The notes beneath the pieces are model-generated. The model was given only the letters and a program-made list of their open reading frames with translations, was not told the DNA's origin and did no database searches. The translations under genes were made by a program, and so were the position numbers. Positions 14,753 to 23,355 of a stretch of 64,000 nt of DNA are shown piece after piece. Positions within the stretch are counted from its first letter, which is position 1. Each line of letters starts with the position of its first letter. The DNA lies in NCBI RefSeq assembly GCF_015351475.1, contig NZ_JADKPR010000025.1:1-64000 (forward strand), written 5' to 3'. The DNA is from Flavobacterium sp. HJJ (lineage in GTDB: Bacteria > Bacteroidota > Bacteroidia > Flavobacteriales > Flavobacteriaceae).

Positions 14753-15625
14753 TTATGTCAATAAAAAAGCAATTGCCCTTTGACCTATTTCTGAATTTTG
14801 ATTTTTAGGTGTTGCCAATAAAATATCGGTGAAAAGGTTAATTTTCTTGAGTTCTACAAAACCTAAATCAGGATCATTATAATTTTTAACCACATTTGTA
14901 GGCACAATCGAAATGCCCAAACCATTTTTGACTAACTGGATGATCGACGAAATATTATTGGATTCATGCACCACTTTTGGTTCAAAACCATATTGCGCAC
15001 AAATCTGCAGTAAAACATCATAAAAGTACGGCGCGTAATCTTTATTAAAAAACACAAAAGTCGCTTCTTTCAGCTTTTCGAGTTCCTCCTCAGCGGTAAT
15101 ACTGTATTTATTGCGGTTAAAAACAATAGAAAAACTGTCCTTAAACCACAATTGAGAGTCAATTTTGGACGAATAAAGAGGTGCCCGAATGATTCCCAAG
15201 TCAATTTTCCCGTCTTCCAGAGCTGCAATCTGCTTAACCGTTGGCACTTCATATAACCGAAAATTGACAAAAGGATATTTTTCGGACAAAAACTGCAGCA
15301 GCTTAGAAATATCTCCCGAGAAAGTGGAGCTCACATAGGCAATCCGAAACTCACCGCTTTGATTCTCGCTTATTCTTTTGGTTTGAATATTGATGCGTTC
15401 TATGTTTTTCAATACTCCGCTCATTTCTTTTTCATAGAATTTACCAGCTTCGGTGAGAATGACCCGTTTGTTATTTCGCTCAAAGAGCTGCGCGCCGATT
15501 TCGGTTTCCAATTCCTTGATCTGCCGGCTCAACGGCGGCTGTGAAATAAATAATTTTTCGGCAGCCCGAACAAAACTGAGTTCTTCGGCTAGTTTCAGGA
15601 AATATTTAATATGACGGAGTTTCAT
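14753..15625 (-). CDS. LysR-family transcriptional regulator
   Basis: 290 residues. The N-terminal winged helix is at about 1-65 (LRHIKYFLKLAEELSFVRAA then LFISQPPLSRQIKELE), followed by a linker helix and a substrate-binding-protein-like effector domain from about 90. It is divergent from a methyltransferase gene 90 bp away, so that gene and the intergenic region are its likely targets. In the gap, ATTAAGTATTAATTATT-type words and CCTATT/AATAGG arms could supply the T-N11-A half sites. The ligand is unknown. Confidence 0.88.
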   Translation of the reverse strand: MKLRHIKYFLKLAEELSFVRAAEKLFISQPPLSRQIKELETEIGAQLFERNNKRVILTEAGKFYEKEMSGVLKNIERINIQTKRISENQSGEFRIAYVSSTFSGDISKLLQFLSEKYPFVNFRLYEVPTVKQIAALEDGKIDLGIIRAPLYSSKIDSQLWFKDSFSIVFNRNKYSITAEEELEKLKEATFVFFNKDYAPYFYDVLLQICAQYGFEPKVVHESNNISSIIQLVKNGLGISIVPTNVVKNYNDPDLGFVELKKINLFTDILLATPKNQNSEIGQRAIAFLLT

Positions 15626-15687
15626 AAATACCTATTAAGTATTAATTATTGACAAAATAAGTATTTTTAAGTCATATATAAAAATAA

Positions 15688-15695
15688 TAGGTTTG
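15688..15695 (+). promoter_or_regulatory. -7 promoter element of the methyltransferase pair
   Basis: TAGGTTTG matches TAnnTTTG and ends 20 bases before the ATG at 15716. It lies in the LysR/methyltransferase divergent gap, so LysR could act at it. Confidence 0.45.
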
Positions 15696-15715
15696 TAAAA
15701 CAAAAGAAAACAATC

Positions 15716-16339
15716 ATGGAAGAAATTTGGAAAGACCGATGGAACGAAAGATACAGCAGCGAACAGTTTGCATACGGAAAGGAACCTAATAAATACCTGA
15801 AAAATGAATTAGATAAACTAAAATCCGGAACCATTCTTTTTCCAGCTGAAGGAGAAGGGCGCAATGCTGTGTATGCAGCCAAAAAAGGCTGGAACGTTTT
15901 TGCATTCGACATCAGTTCGGAGGGAAAAAGGAAAGCATTACAACTTGCCGATTCCAATAATGTAAAAATCAGTTATGAAATTGGCGAATTAGAGACAATG
16001 AATTATGAAACAGGTCAATTTGATGCAATAGCTCTTATTTATGCTCATTTTCCTGCGAACATTAAATCACAATATCACAGGATTTTGGATACGTATCTGC
16101 GAAAAGAGGGTGTTGTAATTTTTGAAGCTTTCAGCAAAAAACATCTGGAATATGTTCAAAAAGATGCGAAAGTTGGCGGTCCAAAAGATATTGAATCGCT
16201 ATTCTCCATCGAAGAAATACAGTCTGATTTTCCAGATTATGATTTTGAAGAATTGACAGAAATAGAAATTGAACTTAACGAGGGAGAATTTCACAATGGA
16301 AAAGGATCGGTAATACGATTTGTGGGACGAAAAAAGTAA
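15716..16339 (+). CDS. Class I SAM-dependent methyltransferase (TehB-like)
   Basis: 207-residue Rossmann-fold methyltransferase. The SAM-binding glycine motif appears as LFPAEGEGRNAVYAAKKGW near residue 42, followed by VFAFDISSEG with an acidic strand end and DAIALIYAHFP for motif IV. The N-terminal WKDRWNERYSSEQFAYGKEP is typical of the TehB/thiopurine-like group. It is the first gene of a rightward pair divergent from LysR. Detoxification of a small electrophile or metalloid is plausible, but the substrate cannot be read from sequence. Confidence 0.82.
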   Translation: MEEIWKDRWNERYSSEQFAYGKEPNKYLKNELDKLKSGTILFPAEGEGRNAVYAAKKGWNVFAFDISSEGKRKALQLADSNNVKISYEIGELETMNYETGQFDAIALIYAHFPANIKSQYHRILDTYLRKEGVVIFEAFSKKHLEYVQKDAKVGGPKDIESLFSIEEIQSDFPDYDFEELTEIEIELNEGEFHNGKGSVIRFVGRKK

Positions 16340-16350
16340 AACTTACAGCT

Positions 16351-17058
16351 ATGAAAAAATCAACAGTAAATGAAATCAAGAAGCGATTTGACAACGATGT
16401 CGAACGTTTTGCAAATTTAGAAACAGGCCAGGTGGCAACAATGGATGCCCAAATATCATTGGAACTTTTAACCTCAGCGTCAAAAGCAATAAAGCCAAAA
16501 GCAGTAAATGTTCTTGATATTGGATGCGGAGCAGGGAATTATACTTTGAAAATGCTTTCGAAAATACCCAATTTGAACTCTGTTTTGATTGATTTAAGCC
16601 AAAATATGTTAGACAAGGCACAGGAACGTGTTTTAGCAGCAACAACGGGGAAAGTAGAAACAATACAAGGCGATATCCGAGATATAGAATTGCCAAGAAA
16701 CCATTTTGATATCATTTTGGCTGGAGCCGTTCTGCATCATTTAAGAGAAGACTCCGATTGGGAGTTTGTTTTCCAGAAATTATACAACAGTTTATCGCCT
16801 GGAGGCTGTCTGATGATTTCAGATTTGTTAGTTCAGGATCATGAAGGAGTAAACCAAATGGTGTGGGAAAGATATGCTGATTATTTGACACAGCACGGAG
16901 GTCAGGAATACCAGCAAAAAGTCTTTGATTACATTGAGATTGAAGATACACCAAGATCAATGACCTATCAATTGGAATTAATGAAGAAAGTCGGTTTTTC
17001 AAGCGTAGAAATTTTGCATAAAAATGCCTGTTTTGGGGCTTTTGGAGGGATTAAATAG
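16351..17058 (+). CDS. Class I SAM-dependent methyltransferase
   Basis: 235-residue enzyme 11 bp after the first methyltransferase. Motif I is VLDIGCGAGNYTLKML near residue 53, followed by VLIDLSQNMLDKAQ and FDIILAGAVLHHL, which are textbook Methyltransf_25-type features. An N-terminal helical segment precedes the core. A terminator lies about 55 bp after the stop, closing the two-gene unit. The substrate is unknown. Confidence 0.82.
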   Translation: MKKSTVNEIKKRFDNDVERFANLETGQVATMDAQISLELLTSASKAIKPKAVNVLDIGCGAGNYTLKMLSKIPNLNSVLIDLSQNMLDKAQERVLAATTGKVETIQGDIRDIELPRNHFDIILAGAVLHHLREDSDWEFVFQKLYNSLSPGGCLMISDLLVQDHEGVNQMVWERYADYLTQHGGQEYQQKVFDYIEIEDTPRSMTYQLELMKKVGFSSVEILHKNACFGAFGGIK

Positions 17059-17112
17059 ACTTTCAAACATTAAGTGACTAATCAGTCATAAGCGCGCGAA
17101 TGTTAAAAAACA

Positions 17113-17143
17113 CAAAACCATCTCATTTTCAGGGATGGTTTTG
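17113..17143 (+). terminator. Intrinsic terminator after the methyltransferase pair
   Basis: CAAAACCATC (17113-17122) and GATGGTTTTG (17134-17143) form a perfect 10-bp stem with an 11-base loop, followed by TTATTTT. It can serve both strands and also lies downstream of the leftward cytochrome c gene. Confidence 0.75.
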
Positions 17144-17269
17144 TTATTTTGGTATTCACTAGCCAAGATGGTTCAATTGTTTTCACAATTGCCTTTTATG
17201 CGGGGTTCGCCATAAGATATAGTGGACAGCTGGATTAGCTCCTGATCATCCAAAAAACTCAGGTTGAAA

Positions 17270-17653
17270 TTATTTTAGATTCGAATTGATATAAGCTTCA
17301 ACCGCTTTTAATTCTTCATCAGTAAAATTTTTGGTAATTGCCAAATTAGCCTGCATAACAGGAAATTGAGCAGGGTCAACGATAGCTTCACTTTCACCTT
17401 TTAGAAAATTGACAAGATTGCCGTTTTTGTCTTTGTAGATTTTGGCAATGTCCTGAATACTTGGCCCAATCACTTTTTGACCCACTTGATGGCAAGAGAT
17501 ACAATTTCCTTTCCCTTCGAAAATTTCTTTTCCTAATGCTTCGGGAGATTTAACTTCTGTTGTTGTTTCTGTAGGTTTTCCAAAAGGTTCCTGACTTTCT
17601 TTTTTACAAGAAAGAAAAGTCAAAAAGGATAATAAGAATACTAATTTCTTCAT
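17270..17653 (-). CDS. c-type cytochrome lipoprotein
   Basis: 127 residues with a lipoprotein signal (LLSFLTFLSC then KKES), so exported and membrane-anchored. A single heme-c motif CISCH lies around residue 56, within GKGNCISCHQVGQKVIGPS, and a downstream Met in FPVMQANL is the candidate sixth ligand. It is a class I monoheme cytochrome. It starts three bases after the hemB stop and is almost certainly cotranscribed with it, which ties a heme-using protein to heme synthesis. Confidence 0.88.
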   Translation of the reverse strand: MKKLVFLLSFLTFLSCKKESQEPFGKPTETTTEVKSPEALGKEIFEGKGNCISCHQVGQKVIGPSIQDIAKIYKDKNGNLVNFLKGESEAIVDPAQFPVMQANLAITKNFTDEELKAVEAYINSNLK

Positions 17654-17656
17654 TTT

Positions 17657-18652
17657 TTATTTGTTTAAAAGGATGGCAGCTTCCTTGGCAAAATAAGTCG
17701 AAATCAAGCTTGCTCCTGCTCTTTTGATACACATTAACTGCTCCATCATGATTTTGTCATTATCCAGCCATCCTCTTTCGGCGGCGGCTTTGATCATTGC
17801 ATATTCGCCCGATACGTGAAAAACCGTTACTGGAACATTCACGGCGTTTTTAACTTCACGAACGATATCCAAATAAGCGATTCCAGGTTTTACCATAACC
17901 ATATCAGCACCTTCTTCAACATCCCAAAGCGCTTCTTTGACAGCTTCGATTCGGTTCGCATAGTCCATTTGGTACGTTTTTTTGTCTTTTGGAACCACAA
18001 CATCAGCTTCCCTAGGCGCACTATCCAATGCATCACGGAAAGGCCCGTAAAATGCAGATGCATACTTAGCCGAGTAACTCATAATTCCAACATTGTAGAA
18101 ACCTGCCTTATCTAATCCTTCACGCAAGCGTAATACGCGTCCGTCCATCATATCGGAAGGAGCTACAAAATCGGCTCCGGCTTGGGCGTGCGAAACGGCC
18201 ATTCTTACCAGAGCATCGTTCGTAGCATCATTTTCGACATCGCCATTGCTAATGATTCCGTCGTGACCGTAAATAGAATATGGATCTAAAGCCACATCTG
18301 GCATTACAATCATTTCCGGACAAGCCGTTTTGATCGCACGAATTGCCTGTTGCATCAATCCGTTTGGATTCCAGGCTTCTTTACCTGTGTTGTCTTTTAA
18401 ATCTTCGCTTACTTTTACGTAAATATTGACTGCACGAATACCCAAAGTAAATAATTCTTTTACTTCTTCCACCGTCAAATCTATCGAACGTCGAAAAATT
18501 CCTGGCATTGACGGTATTTCAACCTTTACGTTTTCGCCTTCGGCAATGAACATCGGGAACATAAAATCGGATGGGCTTAATGTGGTTTCACGAACTAATG
18601 AACGGATTGATTCGTTTACGCGTAATCTTCTGCCTCTGTGTAATGGGAACAT
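17657..18652 (-). CDS. hemB: Porphobilinogen synthase (5-aminolevulinate dehydratase)
   Basis: Condenses two 5-aminolevulinate molecules to porphobilinogen. 331 residues, normal length. The Schiff-base lysine is in MVMVKPGIAYLD, and the second active-site region is DFVAPSDMMDGRV. The metal loop reads MPDVALDPYSIYGHDG; it has Asp and Ala in place of the zinc-binding cysteine triad, which marks the Mg2+ or metal-independent class rather than the zinc type. It follows hemF across a gap with an inverted repeat, and the cytochrome c gene follows three bases later. Confidence 0.95.
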   Translation of the reverse strand: MFPLHRGRRLRVNESIRSLVRETTLSPSDFMFPMFIAEGENVKVEIPSMPGIFRRSIDLTVEEVKELFTLGIRAVNIYVKVSEDLKDNTGKEAWNPNGLMQQAIRAIKTACPEMIVMPDVALDPYSIYGHDGIISNGDVENDATNDALVRMAVSHAQAGADFVAPSDMMDGRVLRLREGLDKAGFYNVGIMSYSAKYASAFYGPFRDALDSAPREADVVVPKDKKTYQMDYANRIEAVKEALWDVEEGADMVMVKPGIAYLDIVREVKNAVNVPVTVFHVSGEYAMIKAAAERGWLDNDKIMMEQLMCIKRAGASLISTYFAKEAAILLNK

Positions 18653-18770
18653 ATGATTTGTGATTTTAGATTGTTGATTTATGATTTTAGATTTATTTTA
18701 GATTGAAGAAAATTATTTGTGCTTTGGATTTATATCTTAAATCAAAAATCGTTAATCTTCATTCTTAAAT
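18653..18770. repeat. Inverted-repeat gap between hemF and hemB with the 19-base dispersed word
   Basis: GATTTTAGATT and ATGATTTTAGATTTA repeat on the hemB side. The hemF side has AAATCAAAAATCGTTAATC at 18739-18757, a word found again at 61128-61146 and inverted at 61054-61072. In minus-strand RNA the element begins a few bases after the hemF stop codon. Confidence 0.55.
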
Positions 18771-19673
18771 CTAAACCCAATTAACTGGTGATTCTAATAC
18801 CTTAATTAATTTTTCTTCTACGCTTTCCGCTTCCGGATGATGATCGTACACCCACTGCACATGAGGGGGTAAAGACATTAAAATACTTTCAATTCTTCCG
18901 TTGGTTTTTAAGCCGAATAATGTGCCTTTGTCGTGCACCAAATTGAACTCTACATATCGGCCTCTTCGGATTTCCTGCCAGGTTTTTTGTTCTGGTGAAT
19001 ATGGTAAATTTTTTCTTCTTTCTACTATCGGAATGTAAGCTTCTAAGAAACTATTACCAACTTCAGTTACAAAGTTAAACCAATTTTCCATACTCATTTC
19101 GTCAGTAGCTTTGCAATAATCAAAGAATAAACCTCCAATTCCTCTGGCTTCGTTGCGATGTGCATTCCAAAAATAAACATCGCATTGCTTTTTGTATTTT
19201 GGATAAAACTCCGGATTGTGTTTGTCGCAAGCAGTTTTACACGTTTGATGAAAGTGTTTTGCATCTTCTTCAAACAGATAATAGGGCGTTAAATCCTGTC
19301 CGCCGCCAAACCATTGCTGGATTACATTTCCGTTATCATCATACATTTCGAAATATCGCCAGTTCGCATGAACCGTTGACACCATAGGGTTTTTTGGATG
19401 CAAAACCAAACTCAGTCCACAGGCAAAAAAATCGGCTTCGCCTACGTTGAATAATTTTTGCATACTGTCTGGTAATTTACCATGAACAGCTGAGATATTT
19501 ACACCGCCTTTTTCGAAAACGGCTCCGTTTTCAATCACGCGGGTTCTTCCTCCTCCGCCTTCCGGGCGTTCCCAAAGGTCTTCTTTGAATTTGGCCTGAC
19601 CATCAACAGCTTCTAATCCTGTTACAATTTGGTCTTGAAGGTTTTGTATGTATTGATAAAATTTGTTTTTCAT
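18771..19673 (-). CDS. hemF: Oxygen-dependent coproporphyrinogen-III oxidase
   Basis: Oxidatively decarboxylates coproporphyrinogen III to protoporphyrinogen IX using O2. 300 residues, normal length. Family landmarks are GGGGRTRVIENGAVFEKGGV near residue 39, the WFGGGQDLTPYY segment, RNEARGIGGLFFDY and RGRYVEFNLVHDKGT. The start codon adjoins the stop of the preceding small lipoprotein gene. The gene indicates aerobic heme synthesis; no hemN was seen in the window. Confidence 0.95.
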   Translation of the reverse strand: MKNKFYQYIQNLQDQIVTGLEAVDGQAKFKEDLWERPEGGGGRTRVIENGAVFEKGGVNISAVHGKLPDSMQKLFNVGEADFFACGLSLVLHPKNPMVSTVHANWRYFEMYDDNGNVIQQWFGGGQDLTPYYLFEEDAKHFHQTCKTACDKHNPEFYPKYKKQCDVYFWNAHRNEARGIGGLFFDYCKATDEMSMENWFNFVTEVGNSFLEAYIPIVERRKNLPYSPEQKTWQEIRRGRYVEFNLVHDKGTLFGLKTNGRIESILMSLPPHVQWVYDHHPEAESVEEKLIKVLESPVNWV

Positions 19674-19979
19674 TTATTCTTGCTCTAAATAAATATCCCC
19701 ATCAGGATTTATGAGTTTAATAGTTTTATATCCTTTCTTAGAAAATTCTGCCTCAAAATCCAAACAATCTCGCATACATCCACCAAAAGGTCCTTCTACA
19801 TAATACTTTCCTGTTGAATCGGTATATAAAATGTATGGATCTCTTTCAATATGAAAATATTTTACACTATCAACAGGTTTATTCGTTGTTTTATCTATAA
19901 TAATTCCCGTGCCTACTCTATTTCCTTCACAAGCTATCAACAAAGGAAGAATAACGAAAAAAACAACAAATTTTCTCAT
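19674..19979 (-). CDS. Small lipoprotein with carboxypeptidase-regulatory-like fold
   Basis: 101 residues with a lipoprotein signal ending LLIACEGN. The body resembles one CarboxypepD_reg beta-sandwich (GTGIIIDKTTNKPVDSVKYF then YTDSTGKYYVEGPFGG, ending SKKGYKTIKL). Two cysteines in GGCMRDCLDF could form a disulfide. It sits between an unknown gene and hemF with no gap to hemF, so it is part of the heme transcript, but nothing in its sequence shows a heme role. Confidence 0.65.
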   Translation of the reverse strand: MRKFVVFFVILPLLIACEGNRVGTGIIIDKTTNKPVDSVKYFHIERDPYILYTDSTGKYYVEGPFGGCMRDCLDFEAEFSKKGYKTIKLINPDGDIYLEQE

Positions 19980-20023
19980 AAAGTTTCCCTTTTTTAGTTT
20001 ATAATTATAAATCTAGTTAATTT

Positions 20024-20401
20024 TTAATTTAATTTCGAAGCAATAATTTTATTAAAAATTCCAACCGAAAAGGTCTTGCTTTCCTGTTGGATATAATTGT
20101 AAATGGCAATTGCTTTTTGTGAAAAATCAAATTGATTGTCTTTGGAAAACGCCACCAAAAAATCAGCAAATAATTCCAACTGATTCCAATCCAGATTAAG
20201 GCGCTGTAAGTGAACAACCAATTCTTCTTCCTTAAAATTCTTGAGACTTTCAATATTCATCGCCAAGTCTTTCAAGTCATTTTCGAGATAAAGTAAGTCT
20301 TCCAAATTCCAAAACTTAGGCACATAAACCAATGACATTAGTTTTTTTAGCACATTGTCAATGCGGGTACTTTCTTTGTCTCTTAAGCCTTTGTTTAACA
20401 T
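20024..20401 (-). CDS. Uncharacterised 125-residue helical protein in the heme cluster
   Basis: A mostly helical, charged cytosolic protein with no signal peptide and no motif I recognise (for example LDWNQLELFADFLVAFSKDN, with several Phe and Trp). It lies between hemE and the small lipoprotein and hemF, all leftward. Its retention within the hem gene string suggests a role in the pathway or its regulation, but this is only contextual. Confidence 0.6.
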   Translation of the reverse strand: MLNKGLRDKESTRIDNVLKKLMSLVYVPKFWNLEDLLYLENDLKDLAMNIESLKNFKEEELVVHLQRLNLDWNQLELFADFLVAFSKDNQFDFSQKAIAIYNYIQQESKTFSVGIFNKIIASKLN

Positions 20402-20425
20402 TTTTTTATTGGTTGTTGGTTATTA

Positions 20426-20476
20426 GTTGTTAGTTGATAGTCGTAATGAGATTCCCAACAACTATCAACTAACAAC
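20426..20476. repeat. Hairpin between hemE and the next gene
   Basis: Perfect 15-base arms GTTGTTAGTTGATAG (20426-20440) and CTATCAACTAACAAC (20462-20476) enclose a 21-base loop, with weaker complementarity extending to about 20411-20492 and overlapping the hemE stop codon at 20483. In hemE mRNA it is a 3' stem-loop that could stabilise or attenuate the transcript. Confidence 0.6.
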
Positions 20477-20482
20477 CGTCAA

Positions 20483-21508
20483 CTATTGACCGTATTCCTT
20501 CACCGCATCAATAAACGCTTTGGCATGATCTACAGGAATATTTGGTAAAATTCCATGGCCAAGGTTTACGATGTATTTGTCTTTTCCGAATTCGTTAATC
20601 ATTTCGTGTACCATTTTCTTGATAGTCGGAATTGGCGAAAGCAATCTTGACGGATCAAAATTACCTTGTAAAGTAATATTGCCACCTGATAAATAACGGG
20701 CATTTCTAGCTGAACATGTCCAATCTACACCAAGTGCCGAAGCTTTACTTTTTCCCATATCGTTTAGGGCAAACCAGCATCCTTTTCCGAAAACAATAAC
20801 TGGAGTCACTTCAGCCAAAGCATCAACGATCTGGTTAATATATTTCCAAGAGAATTCCTGATAATCAACCGGAGAAAGCATTCCTCCCCAAGAATCAAAA
20901 ATCTGAACGGCATTTACTCCTGATTTTACTTTTTCCTTTAAATATAAAATAGTGGTATCCGTGATTTTTTGCAATAAAGTATGCGCTGCTACTGGGTTTG
21001 AAAAACAGAATCCTTTGGCGGTATCAAAACTTTTTGAACCTTTTCCTTCAACAGCATAACAGAAAATTGTCCAAGGCGAACCTGCGAAACCAATCAAAGG
21101 CACCTCATCATTCAGCATTTCTTTGGTCAATTTAACCGCATCAAAAACATAACCCAAAGTTTCATTTACATCTGGAACATAAACTTGATTAACTTGTTCC
21201 ATCGTGCGAATTGGATTTGGAATAATTGGACCCAAATTGTCTTTCAATTCTACGTGAATTCCCATCGCTCTTGGCACAACCAAAATATCCGAAAACAATA
21301 TTGCAGCATCTGGACCAATTATTCGGATAGGCTGTACTGTGATTTCGGCAGCCAATTCAGGAGTTTCACAACGGGTGAAAAAATCATATTTGTCGCGCAA
21401 AGCTCTAAACTCTGGCAAATATCTTCCAGCCTGACGCATCATCCAAACCGGCGGGCGTTGTACTGTTTCTCCTTTTAATGCTTTTAAAAATAGGTCGTTC
21501 TTAATCAT
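20483..21508 (-). CDS. hemE: Uroporphyrinogen-III decarboxylase
   Basis: Decarboxylates the four acetate groups of uroporphyrinogen III to give coproporphyrinogen III. 341 residues, normal. The N-terminal signature RPPVWMMRQAGRYLPEF (substrate-binding arginine region) and LFSDILVVPRAMG are present, with GFAGSPWTIFCYAVEGKGSK and the C-terminal LGHGILPNIPVDHAKAFIDAV. It follows hemD with a gap of about 90 bases that contains a tandem GCTTTAAGCATTAG repeat. Confidence 0.96.
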   Translation of the reverse strand: MIKNDLFLKALKGETVQRPPVWMMRQAGRYLPEFRALRDKYDFFTRCETPELAAEITVQPIRIIGPDAAILFSDILVVPRAMGIHVELKDNLGPIIPNPIRTMEQVNQVYVPDVNETLGYVFDAVKLTKEMLNDEVPLIGFAGSPWTIFCYAVEGKGSKSFDTAKGFCFSNPVAAHTLLQKITDTTILYLKEKVKSGVNAVQIFDSWGGMLSPVDYQEFSWKYINQIVDALAEVTPVIVFGKGCWFALNDMGKSKASALGVDWTCSARNARYLSGGNITLQGNFDPSRLLSPIPTIKKMVHEMINEFGKDKYIVNLGHGILPNIPVDHAKAFIDAVKEYGQ

Positions 21509-21600
21509 TGTTTTCTTGCGTTAGGCTTTAAGCATTAGGCTTTAAGCATTTTTTGTTTGTCTAATTTTCTTGCTTATGGCTTATTACCAAAAGCGTATTG

Positions 21601-22254
21601 CTATTTATATTCTTCGATCACATCCTCAATCACATTTTCTATAGTTGGCTGGTCTGCGATGATGATGTTTTTTGTTTTATTCTCCAATGCTGATGCGGTG
21701 GTTTCGCCGATGCAAAAGCACATTTCTTTTTTGATTATATTCTCTTTTAGAAAACTCTCAATTCCTGAAGGACTGAAAAACAAAATAGCATCTACAGAAT
21801 TTTTTATTTTATGAGGTGTTAAAGTCGTTTCGTAAACGTTGATTTCGTTAAAAACTACTTCAGCTTCTTTCAACGCATTTGGCAATGTGTCTTTTCGAAG
21901 GTTTCCGCTAAAAAAAGTAAAAGTTTCTGATTTGTAAATCAAAGTGATGATTTCGGCTAAATCAGAAGCGTAACCCGTATAAGCTACAACTTCAAAACCA
22001 TTATCAGTCAGTAAATTTTTGGTTTTCAAACCAACACAATACACTTTTTTAGCTTTTAATTTTTCTAAATCAGGATGCTGTAAAATGCTTTCTACTGCAT
22101 TTTGACTGCTGAAAATCAAACTTTCATTTATGTTTTTTAAATCAAAAGATTTGGTTTTGACAGTAATAAAATCATTTTCAATTAGCTCAAAACCCGCATC
22201 AGTTAGAGGCTTCTTTTGATAATCGGCAAGTATTTTGGTTGATAGTATTTTCAT
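21601..22254 (-). CDS. hemD: Uroporphyrinogen-III synthase
   Basis: Closes hydroxymethylbilane with inversion of ring D. 217 residues. HemD proteins are poorly conserved, but the two-domain alpha/beta layout is visible, with IFSSQNAVESIL near residue 48, KVYCVGLKTKNLL, and FFSPSGIESFLKEN and CIGETTASALENK in the second lobe. It begins 16 bases after hemC, so position and sequence agree. Confidence 0.88.
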   Translation of the reverse strand: MKILSTKILADYQKKPLTDAGFELIENDFITVKTKSFDLKNINESLIFSSQNAVESILQHPDLEKLKAKKVYCVGLKTKNLLTDNGFEVVAYTGYASDLAEIITLIYKSETFTFFSGNLRKDTLPNALKEAEVVFNEINVYETTLTPHKIKNSVDAILFFSPSGIESFLKENIIKKEMCFCIGETTASALENKTKNIIIADQPTIENVIEDVIEEYK

Positions 22255-22270
22255 AATTTGGGAAACCGAA

Positions 22271-23197
22271 TTATTTTTTCAAAGTTGCTTTTATGGTTTC
22301 CATCAATTTGGCTCCGCCATTATCCAAAATCTCTTTGGCACAATTGAAACCTAATTTTTTCCATTCGCTGACATCTACTGTTTTTTCGATTTCCAACTTC
22401 TGTTTTCCATCAATAGACAATAAAATTCCTTTAAAAGTAAAAGTATCTTCTAATTCAGAATAAGTTGCCAATGCTCCAATTGGCGCGGTACAGCCACCTT
22501 CAAGAATTTTCAGAAATTGTCTTTCAATGTGTGTGCAGACTTCCGTTTCGACATCATTCAGCTGAGAAACCGCATCCAGAACAAATTCATCATTGGCCAT
22601 AGCCACAACTACCATCGCACCCTGAGCAGGAGCAGGAATCATCCAATCCAAATCTATAAAATCAGTCGGTTTTAAGTTGATTCTTTCCAGACCTGCAGCT
22701 GCGAAGACAGCTCCGTTCCAGTCGTTATCTTTTAATTTTTGCATTCTAGTATTTACGTTTCCACGCAAATCAACTACAGTATGATTGGGATATTTATTAA
22801 GCCACATTGCCTGACGACGCAGACTTCCTGTGGCAATAGTTCCGCTAGTTTCCAGAAAATCAAGATTCCCTTTATGAACCAAAATATCCAAAGTATTGGC
22901 TCTTTGCAAAACTGCCGATTGTACAATTCCGATTGGCAAAGCTGTTGGAACGTCTTTCATCGAATGCACGGCAATATCAACTTGACCGTTAATCATTGCA
23001 ATATCTAATGTTTTGGTGAAAATTCCTGTGATTCCCAATTCGTACAGCGGTTTGTCAAGAATAATATCACCTTCCGATTTTACGGCAATGATTTCAGTTT
23101 TATACCCTAAATCGTTTAGTTTTTTTTCTACTGTGTGAGCTTGCCAAAGCGCTAATTCACTATCGCGTGTTCCAATTCTGATTGTTTTTTCAGCCAT
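22271..23197 (-). CDS. hemC: Hydroxymethylbilane synthase (porphobilinogen deaminase)
   Basis: Polymerises four porphobilinogens into hydroxymethylbilane. About 308 residues from the ATG at 23197. The cofactor-binding cysteine is in LEGGCTAPIGA near residue 236, and the N-terminal IRIGTRDSELALWQA, HSMKDVPT and GTIATGSLRRQAMWL are diagnostic. An upstream ATG at 23215 would add six residues, but it falls inside the arm of an intergenic inverted repeat, so 23197 is preferred. hemD follows at 16 bp. Confidence 0.95.
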   Translation of the reverse strand: MAEKTIRIGTRDSELALWQAHTVEKKLNDLGYKTEIIAVKSEGDIILDKPLYELGITGIFTKTLDIAMINGQVDIAVHSMKDVPTALPIGIVQSAVLQRANTLDILVHKGNLDFLETSGTIATGSLRRQAMWLNKYPNHTVVDLRGNVNTRMQKLKDNDWNGAVFAAAGLERINLKPTDFIDLDWMIPAPAQGAMVVVAMANDEFVLDAVSQLNDVETEVCTHIERQFLKILEGGCTAPIGALATYSELEDTFTFKGILLSIDGKQKLEIEKTVDVSEWKKLGFNCAKEILDNGGAKLMETIKATLKK

Positions 23198-23210
23198 TTT
23201 TTGTTTTTTT

Positions 23211-23331
23211 ACCATTAAGATATTAAGGTTATTAAGTCTACTTTTATAAATACAAACTTAATTTATCTTAATCCCTTAATGGTTCATTTTTTAGCCATCA
23301 AAACTTAATTTTCTTAATATCTTAATGGTTC
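23211..23331. repeat. Intergenic inverted repeat with one left and two right arms, hemA-hemC gap
   Basis: ACCATTAAGATATTAAGG then TTATTAAGT at 23211-23237 is complementary, with a few mismatches, to two separate downstream segments: ACTTAAT...CCTTAATGGT (about 23258-23285) and ACTTAAT...CTTAATGGT (about 23305-23331). In the leftward transcript both right arms precede the left arm, which sits just before the hemC start. Confidence 0.55.
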
Positions 23332-23355
23332 AATTTTTTAATTAAATTGGTTAAA

